A stretch of DNA of 64,000 bases, from positions 124,001 to 188,000 of the forward strand of contig JBEVJC010000017.1 of assembly GCA_040510375.1 (NCBI GenBank), in the 5' to 3' direction. The stretch is from JBEVJC01 sp040510375. GTDB lineage: Bacteria > Bacteroidota > Bacteroidia > Chitinophagales > Chitinophagaceae. Shown here piece after piece: positions 1 to 7,529 of the stretch (positions are counted from its first letter, which is position 1; each line of letters starts with the position of its first letter). The notes beneath the pieces were generated by a model. The model ran no database searches. It was not told where the DNA came from and saw only the letters and a program-made list of their open reading frames with translations. The translations under genes and the position numbers were made by a program.

Positions 1-235
1 ACAATAAAACAACCTCGACAGGAATTTCTTTGTTGTATACTTTATTTATGTGCAAAAATCGTCGAATAAATGGAAAGGCCAGGCCTTTTTCGAGCGCTTT
101 ATCCTTATTAGCAAACTGATGTTGACGGTATACCTCTATACCTTTTTCGGAAAATATTCTATCCTCGACTTCTAAGTCAAAGAGTGCGTTTGAAGATACG
201 CCAACAACCAATTTTTTCTCGATTGGGTAAGGCAT
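1..235 (-). CDS. Cytosolic 5'-nucleotidase (cN-I/PF06189-like), N-terminal part only
   Basis: The reverse strand reads from an ATG at 235 out of the window, giving 78 codons of the N-terminus; the 3' end is missing because the window ends, not because the gene is shown to be broken. The visible protein starts MPYPIEKKLVVGVSS and continues with ALFDLE, a Glu/Gly-rich helix, and a GLAFPFIRR segment. This order (VSSxALFD, then EKGxExY, then PGxAFxF-like) is the N-terminal signature of the cytosolic 5'-nucleotidase I family, which dephosphorylates nucleoside monophosphates such as AMP in the cytoplasm. The phosphatase motifs (DxD, K, DD) lie in the unseen part, so the family call rests on the first 78 residues. 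It is unlinked in obvious function to its neighbour, a GYF-domain protein on the same strand. Confidence 0.7.
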   Translation of the reverse strand, partial: MPYPIEKKLVVGVSSNALFDLEVEDRIFSEKGIEVYRQHQFANKDKALEKGLAFPFIRRFLHINKVYNKEIPVEVVLL

Positions 236-404
236 AAAATATATTATGGGTTTTTACTAGGATAGACCAAGATGCAAGTCTATAACTTAATTACTCAAAA
301 AAGGACCTATATATACACACACACAGAGACACCATTTTTCACCTAGAAAACAATGTATTGAATGTCCACATATTGAATGCCGAACATAATTGGCGAAGGG
401 AAAG

Positions 405-1271
405 CTATCGACACTTCCACCAATCGTCAGGAGACCGAGGCCCAATGTTCACATCAATGCTTGGATCATAACAGAAATCCATTTCTTTAGAGTGGATTGC
501 AGCAATCTCACATCTAACAGACGTACCTCTTAGACAATCGGGGACTTGCAATGTTCTACGGCCATTTGCCGGCACATTGTAAAACCGTAACTTCTCCGTT
601 TTATAAATGCTACCATCGGTTTTAATGATGTGTACAAACACAACCATTTGAGTCATTTCGTAGACGGTGGCATTAATAGCTGTAATTTTTAGGTCAAAAA
701 TTCCACCCATCCTACGATAGAGATATTCGCTGTTTTTAATGGTTATGTAGTCTGACCAACGGTTTCGGTAGTTCCTTTTATTTGCCTCTGCTTTTTCTTC
801 CCTAAGTTTTGCGGCCTTGATAGCACTTATTTCAAGATCATTCTTATGCTCAAGCTCTTGCTTCACTTGTGCGATCTGTGCATGAAGAGCCTCATTTTTC
901 TCGCGAGCTTCACTTATCAGCTTATCTTTATGGCTGATACGGTAAACTAGAAATGCAGTCAAACAAATTGCAATTATCCCTCCGCCAATCCAAAATCGTG
1001 CTCTTGCCCCCTTCGACGATTCGCTAAGTTCTGTACCAGATGCTAAGTTTGGTAGGTCATTGGAAGGTGGTCTGCTCATCGATTTTTCCAAAGGAAATGG
1101 TGGTGGCGCACCAGTTAAATATTTAAACTCTTCAAAATCGCCAGCTGTCTTCCACTCTGACATCCCCTCAACCCAAAGTGGCGTATTTGCGTTTATCTGT
1201 CGATTCTTGACTTCTTCAAAATTGAGAGGACCAATTTGATGTTGGCCATCATGGAGGTAATAACTTTTCAT
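405..1271 (-). CDS. GYF_2-domain single-pass membrane protein
   Basis: The 288-residue protein begins with a GYF_2-type domain (about residues 3-52; motifs YLHDGQHQIGPL and the closing WxEGMxEWK segment), a small fold that usually binds proline-rich peptides. A Pro-rich linker follows (residues 54-80), then one hydrophobic segment at about 94-112 (FWIGGGIIAICLTAFLVY), a Lys/Glu-rich coiled coil (about 115-170), and a C-terminal domain of about 110 residues that I do not recognise and that looks beta-rich. The domain order suggests the GYF part is cytoplasmic and the C-terminal part lies across the inner membrane, but topology is inferred. GYF_2 domains recur in Bacteroidota membrane proteins of unknown role. 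The ATG at 1271 gives the GYF fold its first strand, which supports the start. Confidence 0.75.
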   Translation of the reverse strand: MKSYYLHDGQHQIGPLNFEEVKNRQINANTPLWVEGMSEWKTAGDFEEFKYLTGAPPPFPLEKSMSRPPSNDLPNLASGTELSESSKGARARFWIGGGIIAICLTAFLVYRISHKDKLISEAREKNEALHAQIAQVKQELEHKNDLEISAIKAAKLREEKAEANKRNYRNRWSDYITIKNSEYLYRRMGGIFDLKITAINATVYEMTQMVVFVHIIKTDGSIYKTEKLRFYNVPANGRRTLQVPDCLRGTSVRCEIAAIHSKEMDFCYDPSIDVNIGPRSPDDWWKCR

Positions 1272-1756
1272 AATGATTTAATGGTGATTGATATTGGCCG
1301 CGTAAAATAAGATTCTTTTTTGTAAATATTAAATATTTTTAATATTTTCTGCATTGTAAACCAACTTGCGTGTGGGTATAACTGTTAATTGCAAAATGAA
1401 GTAAATAATAAGTGGTTTCCGGTTATAAAAAATAGAAAGAGAACTAACTATTATGAATTATATCTTACAGGTTTTTTTAGGGCATCGATCAATTTGTTGA
1501 TTCCCCTTGTAACGCATGCGGGCCTAAACTCCGGACGCCTAATTTCTAACGACCAGAACGAATTTGACCGTACCGAACATTGTCCAAGCCGCTATCAATT
1601 GCGATTAAAATACGAGTTGTTGTTGACAATAATAGAAGTATGAGACTCCCGGAAAAATAACGGATTTTATCGAGGTAAACACCATGGGAATGGCATCTGA
1701 ATTCACCAATTTACATGTACAGTGTAGATCGAAATATGAAAATAAATAAAAACAGT
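1272..1756. other. Intergenic region without a convincing gene
   Basis: About 490 bases separate the GYF gene from the SymE leader. It contains an AT-rich inverted repeat at 1324-1333/1338-1347 (AAATATTAAA arms) just upstream of the GYF start, and an 84-codon open frame at 1389-1643 whose translation shows no recognisable domain and has atypical composition, so I do not call it. Nothing else supportable is seen. Confidence 0.4.
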
Positions 1757-1825
1757 CCCTGGCAGAGCGTGGGTGAAAGTCCTACAAGCGCAACTTTCGA
1801 GTTCTGCACTGTACCACCGCCAGGG
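1757..1825 (+). promoter_or_regulatory. Structured leader upstream of the symE-like gene
   Basis: CCCTGGC at 1757-1763 can pair with GCCAGGG at 1819-1825, closing a region just before the SymE start at 1842. Inside lies a second hairpin, GTGGG (1769-1773), loop TGAAAGT, CCTAC (1781-1785), and a GCAGA/TCTGC pairing option (1762-1766 with 1803-1807) that competes with the outer stem. The inner hairpin sequence resembles the GGTGAAAGTC hairpins found in group II intron domain I, but no other intron part was found. In E. coli, symE translation is blocked by an antisense RNA (SymR) near its start, so RNA-level control here is plausible but unproven. Confidence 0.35.
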
Positions 1826-1841
1826 TCATTTTTTTCATAAT

Positions 1842-2072
1842 ATGCGAAAATCATCATCAACAATTACAAAGCAGCCGCAAGTTGTCAAACACAGGCGAAC
1901 CTTAAGCGTGTACTCAAAATTCCGTTTAAACATCTACGAAAACAAGCTAGTTCCTGAGATTCGATTGTGCGGCAATTGGTTGGCAAACCTCGGCTTCAAA
2001 GAAGGAGATCTGCTAGACGTCACGGGCGAAAATGGAAAAATCACCATCTCAATACTTAAATGGGATAACTGA
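1842..2072 (+). CDS. SymE-type toxin (AbrB-like fold)
   Basis: The open frame extends upstream to 1773, but the first 23 codons run through the structured leader and look non-coding, so I take the ATG at 1842 (76 residues). The core, about residues 20-75, reads RTLSVYSKFR, then VPEIRLCGNWLANLGFKEGD, then a Gly-Lys-Ile-Thr-Ile strand. This matches the SymE toxin family: PxIRLxGxWLxxxGFxxGd is its hallmark. SymE in E. coli is an SOS-induced RNA-affecting toxin with an AbrB-like fold, paired with the antisense RNA SymR. An antitoxin RNA cannot be seen directly here. The neighbour downstream is the convergent helicase fusion gene. The short positively charged N-terminus is typical of the family. 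Confidence 0.75.
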   Translation: MRKSSSTITKQPQVVKHRRTLSVYSKFRLNIYENKLVPEIRLCGNWLANLGFKEGDLLDVTGENGKITISILKWDN

Positions 2073-2095
2073 TTCTACCAAGCAAAAAAGTCAGA

Positions 2096-2133
2096 AGCAC
2101 CAGTAATCTAAAAATTTTCCTTGGTGCTTTTTT
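2096..2133 (+). terminator. Rho-independent terminator after the symE-like gene
   Basis: AGCACCA at 2096-2102 pairs perfectly with TGGTGCT at 2122-2128, and a T-run follows (2128-2133). It lies 24 bases after the symE stop codon, in the right direction. It may also limit read-through towards the convergent helicase gene. Confidence 0.7.
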
Positions 2134-2170
2134 GTTTATTAACTGATTGCCAATAACAAATTATCTATCA

Positions 2171-5100
2171 TTATAGAACCGATTTAAAGATGCCTATGAC
2201 CTTAAAGGCCTGTAATTCATCATCCTCTAAAACAATTGGCCTATAGGCAGATTTATCTGATTTTGGTGACAGCACTATCCTACTATGTTCCCACAACTCC
2301 CCTTCTACAGCCCTTTTCTCACTATGGTAATTTTTCACAGTATAGCCCGCTCCAAAGTCAGAATCCTGGATACTCTGCGAGGCTACGAGAACTATCTTGC
2401 CCTCCCTAGAACCACCCTGGTCTTTTTCAAAAATGCATAATGAACCATTCGGTATTACCCTGTTCATCGATTCACCAGTGACCCTGCAAACAAACTGGTT
2501 ATTGTTAATACGCAGGTCCGGAGAAGTAGCAATCCACTGTTCGGATTCCGTTAAATGTTCTGGACTGAAATCACCTGCCGCCACGGTAATATCATAGTAA
2601 GGAAGGCAATGGTGATATGGTACAATGCCTGATAAACTATATAAGCGTACAGTTTCGCCCGTTTCTTCATTTCTTTCCTCTTGAAGAGGTACATCTGTAA
2701 TGTATTCGTATACTGAATCTCGAACAGGTCTATCAAGCTTAAACTTGATTTTCACAACCGAAACAGGATTGCCGTTATCTTTTGTCAAGCTTGCCTGTTC
2801 AAAAGAATCGGGTTCCGGTCTCAAATCCCCCATATAGTAGTGCTCCTGCCCTTCGTCATTACTTTTTTTGATAAACAGGCAAATTCGCATTGAAGGAATG
2901 TTTTTAATATCTTGAATGTCGGGGCTCGTGATTTTCCGGCCCGATTTAGACATCCACTGAAATTCCTCATGGTTTATAAACCCGTCTTCGTATTTGGTGC
3001 TACTTGAAATATCCTCCGCCTTATGGTAGTTTATAAAAAGAGCACAAGCAGTTTTATCCGCGCTAATAATGGACCCACCCACATTTTGATCTACAATCTT
3101 CTTCGGCCACTTTAGTATTCGAAGAGTATCCTTTCTCGAATACTTTCGATACAAGACAAAACCATCAACATAATCTTCGGGCACATACTGGTTCTCAAAA
3201 TATTGAATGGAGAACAATGTATTATCTACTAACAACTCTTTTGCTGATGGATCCAAAAGAATGTCCAACAAATCCTTCCCTGGCACAAGCTCGTTACCAA
3301 CTAAACTTACCAACTGAAACTGATTGATTTCTTGAATTGAGAGAACCTTCCCGCCTTCAGACTGCGTGGCAAATTCAAGATTAATGTTCTTTGCAATAGA
3401 GTTTAAATCCCCCAGCTGAATTGAAATACCAAATCTTCCCTTCAACTCATCATTTATTTTTTCAATGGTTACCGGCAACCCCTCCAACATCATTAGTAAT
3501 GCAACTGAGTCCTGAACTCGTTTGCCATTGTTGACCTCCTTTGCCAAGCTTTCAAAAATCAACTTTACACGATTACCAAAATCCGGAATACCTGATTCTA
3601 CATCGACCAGGAAGTTATAATAAGATCTTGCATACACGACATATTGGTAAGGATCCCTACTGTACTGATTCAGAAAATCCATCATTAACGGGCGCCTACC
3701 CAGCCGATACTTGAGCAACTTATAATCATTTACCAAATCCTTCTTCGTCTGTAAATTTGTATTTGTAATGGACTCAAAAATTCTGTCGCGTGAAATCTTA
3801 TCGAAATCAATTGTCGATGAACCCGGAACCAGCGCACTCCCCGAAGCTACTAGACGTCTTAACACGTCTTTGTTGTACGACTGATCGCCAAACAAGGCAA
3901 TTGGGACCAAAAAGTTATTACTATAATTACCGATAAAATCTATTACCGTAAGGTATGACTTACCCTCTGCCTTTCTCAATCCCCTCCCCAGCTGCTGCAC
4001 AAAGACAATTGCAGACTGCGTTGGCCGCAGCAAGATAACTTGATTGACTGTTGGTATATCTATCCCTTCGTTAAAAATATCAACTGTAAAAATATAGTCA
4101 AGCTTCTGCCCAGGATCGGTACTTTCCAGCCGTTCTATTGCCTGGGACCGATCCGACTCAGAACTTGCTCCGCTAAGGGCAAGTGCTCGAAACCCAAGCT
4201 CCCGAAATTGCTCTGCCATGGAAAGACTTTCCTCGTTCCTGCTACAGAAGACCAAGCCACGAATTTCTGAGGTATCTGTTCCATAAAACTTCGCCTTTTC
4301 AGCAATGTGTTTTACTCGTTCCGGAGCAACCAACAGATTAAACCCAGCATTTTCGGTTATTTCTTTTCCGTCCACTTGAATCTCAGTAATACCATAATAA
4401 TGGAAGGGCACCAGCATCTCCTCATCAAGTGCTCTCTGCAACCTTATTTCGTAGGCAATATTGTAGTCAAACAGACTGAAAACGTCATATCCATCAGTTC
4501 GTTCGGGAGTTGCAGTCATACCCAAAATAAATTTGGGCTTAAAATAATTCAGAATAACCTCGTAGGACTGTGCTGCAGCCCGGTGAGTTTCATCGACAAC
4601 TATGTAATCAAAATGATCTGGCTGAAATTTTGAATAATGTTCTTGCCGACAAATCGTTTGTATGGTACAAAATAGAAAGTCACTTCCCATTTCAAGAGTA
4701 GATCCCGAATAAATACCCATGGATTTAGTGTTCCCGAAAATGGCCTGGTAAGTGCGCTTGGCTGCTTCTGCGATATTTCTTCTATGAACGACAAATAAAA
4801 GTCTTTGAGGACGGAAATTTTTAACGTCAAATGCTGATAAAAAAGTTTTTCCCGTACCTGTCGCTGATATTAATAGGGCCTTTCTTTTATTCTGCTCCCT
4901 CATTTTCCCAATTTCCCTTAGCGCTTCAACTTGCATCTTGTTTGGTCGAATGTCCAAATGAGAATCGAGCAAAGCCTTCGGTTTACTCGCGGACACGAAG
5001 ACACGCTTCCGATACTCTCGATAAAAATCCAAGAAGGTATCGTCAACAATCGTCGCTACGTCAAACTCACGACCAAACTCCACAAGTGCGTTCTGAATAA

Positions 5101-5599
5101 TTAAACTCTCCGGTGCCGCAGAAACTTTAAGATTCCATTCAGTGTTTACAGCTAAGGCATTTGCAGTCAGATTACTGCTACCAATAATCAAATTGTAGAT
5201 ATCTCCACGATAAAAAAGGTAACCCTTGGCGTGAAATTTTCGATTCTGCGACATTCGTAGTTCAACATTCCCAAACTGCATGAGCCTCGCTAATGCTTCG
5301 GGGTGTGTAAAAGCCAAATAATCAGAAACGAGAATTTTACCGCGCTTACCTTGATCACGAAACTCTTCGAGAGCGCTGATGATTGAAGCAACGCCATCAG
5401 TGGTCACGAATGCTACTGAAATCCAGAACGACTTACATTCTTTTATCTCCTTAAGGAGGCTACCAAGTACTTTTTTACCAATATATTTATTATTGGTTAA
5501 AAATTGAGGACGGTATGTTTCGGGGGAATTGTAATAAACATCAACGAATCCGGTGGTGATGCCCTCCCTAAGAGAATTTACTGCTTGCATTAAGTTCAA
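2171..5599 (-). CDS. PLD nuclease-SF2 helicase-DUF3427-S24 peptidase fusion protein
   Basis: The 1142-residue protein joins four parts. Residues ~40-180 are a PLD-family nuclease domain with one HKD-like motif (H123, K125, then GSSN at 140-143). Residues ~220-560 are an SF2 helicase: Walker A ATGTGKT at 246-252, DETH box at 336-339, TATP at 362-365, motif VI QLGRGLR at 536-542. Residues ~600-1000 resemble the DUF3427 region that follows such helicases. The last ~110 residues carry a LexA/S24-type peptidase core: GESM with Ser1044 and TVK with Lys1089, matching the family's Ser-Lys dyad. Similar PLD-helicases occur in phage-defence and restriction-like loci, so DNA or RNA targeting in the cytoplasm is plausible. 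Its start lies 32 bases inside the preceding Nudix gene, so the two are probably co-translated. A second Met three codons later is possible. Confidence 0.85.
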   Translation of the reverse strand: MNLMQAVNSLREGITTGFVDVYYNSPETYRPQFLTNNKYIGKKVLGSLLKEIKECKSFWISVAFVTTDGVASIISALEEFRDQGKRGKILVSDYLAFTHPEALARLMQFGNVELRMSQNRKFHAKGYLFYRGDIYNLIIGSSNLTANALAVNTEWNLKVSAAPESLIIQNALVEFGREFDVATIVDDTFLDFYREYRKRVFVSASKPKALLDSHLDIRPNKMQVEALREIGKMREQNKRKALLISATGTGKTFLSAFDVKNFRPQRLLFVVHRRNIAEAAKRTYQAIFGNTKSMGIYSGSTLEMGSDFLFCTIQTICRQEHYSKFQPDHFDYIVVDETHRAAAQSYEVILNYFKPKFILGMTATPERTDGYDVFSLFDYNIAYEIRLQRALDEEMLVPFHYYGITEIQVDGKEITENAGFNLLVAPERVKHIAEKAKFYGTDTSEIRGLVFCSRNEESLSMAEQFRELGFRALALSGASSESDRSQAIERLESTDPGQKLDYIFTVDIFNEGIDIPTVNQVILLRPTQSAIVFVQQLGRGLRKAEGKSYLTVIDFIGNYSNNFLVPIALFGDQSYNKDVLRRLVASGSALVPGSSTIDFDKISRDRIFESITNTNLQTKKDLVNDYKLLKYRLGRRPLMMDFLNQYSRDPYQYVVYARSYYNFLVDVESGIPDFGNRVKLIFESLAKEVNNGKRVQDSVALLMMLEGLPVTIEKINDELKGRFGISIQLGDLNSIAKNINLEFATQSEGGKVLSIQEINQFQLVSLVGNELVPGKDLLDILLDPSAKELLVDNTLFSIQYFENQYVPEDYVDGFVLYRKYSRKDTLRILKWPKKIVDQNVGGSIISADKTACALFINYHKAEDISSSTKYEDGFINHEEFQWMSKSGRKITSPDIQDIKNIPSMRICLFIKKSNDEGQEHYYMGDLRPEPDSFEQASLTKDNGNPVSVVKIKFKLDRPVRDSVYEYITDVPLQEERNEETGETVRLYSLSGIVPYHHCLPYYDITVAAGDFSPEHLTESEQWIATSPDLRINNNQFVCRVTGESMNRVIPNGSLCIFEKDQGGSREGKIVLVASQSIQDSDFGAGYTVKNYHSEKRAVEGELWEHSRIVLSPKSDKSAYRPIVLEDDELQAFKVIGIFKSVL

Positions 5600-5981
5600 T
5601 CAAAGAATTTACAATAGGAATATCAGCCGCTGCCCAGTCAAGCGAACGAAGCTCGGACACGGAAAGCCATTTAAAATCTATATGTTCAGTAAGCTGGACT
5701 TTATCATTTTGGGCTTTACAGAGAAACGTATGCATAAGAATCCGAAAATCCGGATACTCGTGGTCCACCGTCAACAGTTTTTCAACTATCACAATATCCT
5801 TGTTTAATTCCTCTTTAATTTCACGTACCAACGCTTCTTCCTGGGATTCGTTGGGTTCAACTTTTCCTCCTGGGAATTCGAATTTTCTGGAAATATAGTC
5901 ATGTTTCCCAACCCCTCTTTGCACACAAAGGAATAGGTTATTAAACTTGATCACCGCCGCCACCACATTGATTGTCTTCAT
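5568..5981 (-). CDS. Nudix hydrolase (MutT-like NTP pyrophosphohydrolase)
   Basis: I place the start at the ATG at 5981 (137 residues), because MKTINVVAAVIK is the usual first strand of MutT-type enzymes; the frame is open up to 6050 but those extra 23 codons have no family counterpart. The Nudix box is clear: GGKVEPNE followed by REIKEELN, fitting Gx5Ex7REUxEExG except that the last Gly is Asn. Enzymes of this group hydrolyse (oxidised or modified) nucleoside triphosphates to monophosphate and pyrophosphate. The gene comes first in a two-gene unit: its stop lies 32 bases inside the helicase fusion gene. The pairing suggests that nucleotide hydrolysis and the nuclease-helicase work together, for example in defence or repair; that is inference. 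Confidence 0.85.
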   Translation of the reverse strand: MKTINVVAAVIKFNNLFLCVQRGVGKHDYISRKFEFPGGKVEPNESQEEALVREIKEELNKDIVIVEKLLTVDHEYPDFRILMHTFLCKAQNDKVQLTEHIDFKWLSVSELRSLDWAAADIPIVNSLIELNASSKFS

Positions 5982-6080
5982 TGTTATATGTTCATAATTA
6001 TACAGCTGATTTACCGGTTCGGTAATTATACGACCGTTGAATTTAGGCAATATTAATAGAAAATTTGAAACTACAGATTA

Positions 6081-6622
6081 TTACTGATTAACCAGCGACG
6101 AACCTTCTCCTTCCACATCATCCCTGTAAAGTTTCCTCACAATAGCATGCAAAGCCCTTACCCTCCCACCACTACTAAGAAACCCAGGATAGGCTACATT
6201 AATAAACCTGTTAATGTTGTAATCAGTGCTTGTTACCCGATAACCATCTAAAGTCAATACCCACGGCAAGTGAAACGGATCGTCTTCAAAATAATTGTTT
6301 AGTATGGCCAGTGACTGATTCGACCCGTTTAAAAACGTAACTTTTTTTCCAATTCGAGGTAGTACTCCAAATTTCACTGAGGTTGACCAAATACCCTGAG
6401 AGTCGAGCACTGTCCAACGTTTTAACCGAATCCACTGTAGCCAGTAAACGGTCAAAATCCAGGTTATTTTCACCAAAATAGAAGCCGTCTTCCGGCTTCT
6501 TCTTCTTCTTCTTTTTCGGGTTCTCCAGTTGTTGTTTGAATGCAAGTATATCCCGCCGGCATTTATTGCGCCGGTAAAAAACCGGGTAAGATTATAAGCA
6601 GTAAACAAAGCACACGGTTCAT
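6081..6622 (-). pseudogene. Small secreted protein gene broken by two frameshifts
   Basis: Three reading frames must be joined to read a sensible protein. An ATG at 6622 gives a signal peptide (MNRVLCLLLIILPGFLPAQ) and stops at 6563. One base on, another frame carries an acidic/lysine-rich stretch (LAFKQQLENP, five lysine codons, then PEDGFYFGENNLDFDRLLAT) as far as about 6345, where it stops near an A7/T5 homopolymer. The third frame continues with NYFEDDPFHLPWVLTLDGY and ends at 6081. Each junction needs one base skipped. The parts together would be an exported protein of about 180 residues of unknown family. Either the gene is decayed or the assembly has homopolymer errors. The lipoprotein gene at 6725 is divergent. 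Confidence 0.55.
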
Positions 6623-6724
6623 TTTAGTTGGTTTTAAGCTTACGATGCAGAGACAGGCAAGATTACATAGCGAGCAGAGCCATCATTTGTCCGGGAAAAT
6701 ATTACATTTACCAAAACCTGACTG

Positions 6725-7213
6725 ATGAAACGATTTCTGCCATTGCTCCTGCTTACCTTGATTTTTGCTGGTTGTCTTAAAAACAAAGAAAATAAAAAAG
6801 ACAAAGGCAGCATTTACATGACCGTTGACGGCACACCTTTAAACTTTAGCAATAACATAATTGCACAACTAGGCATATTTGATGATAGAATCACCGTGCT
6901 GGAGATATTTGGGTTCGATGATGCCAATCCCGCCGCAAGGGTTCACCTGAGTATTGCTTCTACTGCACCCATAAAAGCAACTACCTATTACTGCCACCCG
7001 AATGTAACCGACCCAGTAGCCTCGCTGGGATACAGCCCCGATGGAAATTACTTACAGCCGATGCGGGCACCTGTCACCTCTGCCAATTACCTGAAGCTGA
7101 TCGTTACATCTATAACGCTTCACCAGGTAGAAGGGACATTCAGCGGGGATGTGGAAAAAGATGGCATTGTAAAAACAGTAACGGAAGGTCGCTTCAGTGT
7201 ATCGCTGAACTAG
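6725..7213 (+). CDS. Lipoprotein of unknown function
   Basis: The 162-residue protein starts with a lipoprotein signal peptide (MKRFLPLLLLTLIFAGC), with the lipidated Cys at residue 17, followed by a Lys/Asn-rich linker. The mature part is beta-rich, opening with SIYMTVDGTPLNF and closing with VEGTFSGDVEKDG and GRFSVSLN. That closing pattern recurs in small Bacteroidota lipoproteins whose role is unknown. It would be anchored in the inner or outer membrane facing the periplasm. It is divergent from the broken secreted-protein gene. Confidence 0.7.
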   Translation: MKRFLPLLLLTLIFAGCLKNKENKKDKGSIYMTVDGTPLNFSNNIIAQLGIFDDRITVLEIFGFDDANPAARVHLSIASTAPIKATTYYCHPNVTDPVASLGYSPDGNYLQPMRAPVTSANYLKLIVTSITLHQVEGTFSGDVEKDGIVKTVTEGRFSVSLN

Positions 7214-7457
7214 CTTCTTTTCCTTCTGCCTCGACAGATTACTCCTGTGTGGAAGTAAGCAGAAGAAGAACCTATTCACGGACCGGAGAACGGAAAACCG
7301 GTTCGGACCGCAGAGGTGCGTGAGTACCAGCTTCCAGGCGAATTAAAAAACCTGCAAAAGGGAACGGTGCACCTGATACGGTAATAAGTTTCCGTATATC
7401 AATTTGCGTAAGTATTAACTCCAATTGAAATCAGGGGCAAAACCTTAAACCTGATGA

Positions 7458-7478
7458 AATACTGAACAATCCAGTATT
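7458..7478 (+). promoter_or_regulatory. Hairpin in the 7214-7529 gap, upstream of the T9SS protein gene
   Basis: AATACTG (7458-7464) and CAGTATT (7472-7478) form a 7-bp stem with a 7-base loop, about 50 bases before the start at 7530. No T-run follows, so a leader structure or operator is more likely than a terminator. The rest of the 316-base gap shows no gene or clear promoter. Confidence 0.3.
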
Positions 7479-7529
7479 CCCGGCAGCCTTAGAACGTAGA
7501 GTAGGTTACATTGCACCAAACCTATCACT

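Noticed and set aside
1324..1347. Palindromic AAATATTAAA repeat as a regulatory site
   Set aside because: The region is so AT-rich that such inverted repeats are expected by chance.
1389..1643. 84-codon open frame on the plus strand
   Set aside because: No domain, no signal sequence and atypical amino acid composition; not supported by anything but being open.
1757..1825. Possible group II intron remnant, because of a GGTGAAAGTC-like hairpin
   Set aside because: No other intron domain (domain V, reverse transcriptase) was found in the window; the fold is better explained as a leader of the SymE gene.
6354..6608. Start of a basic RTRKRRRRRSRK protein in the outer frame of the broken gene
   Set aside because: The Arg run arises from reading AAG/AGA repeats out of frame; the signal peptide and acidic body in the other frames are the natural reading.
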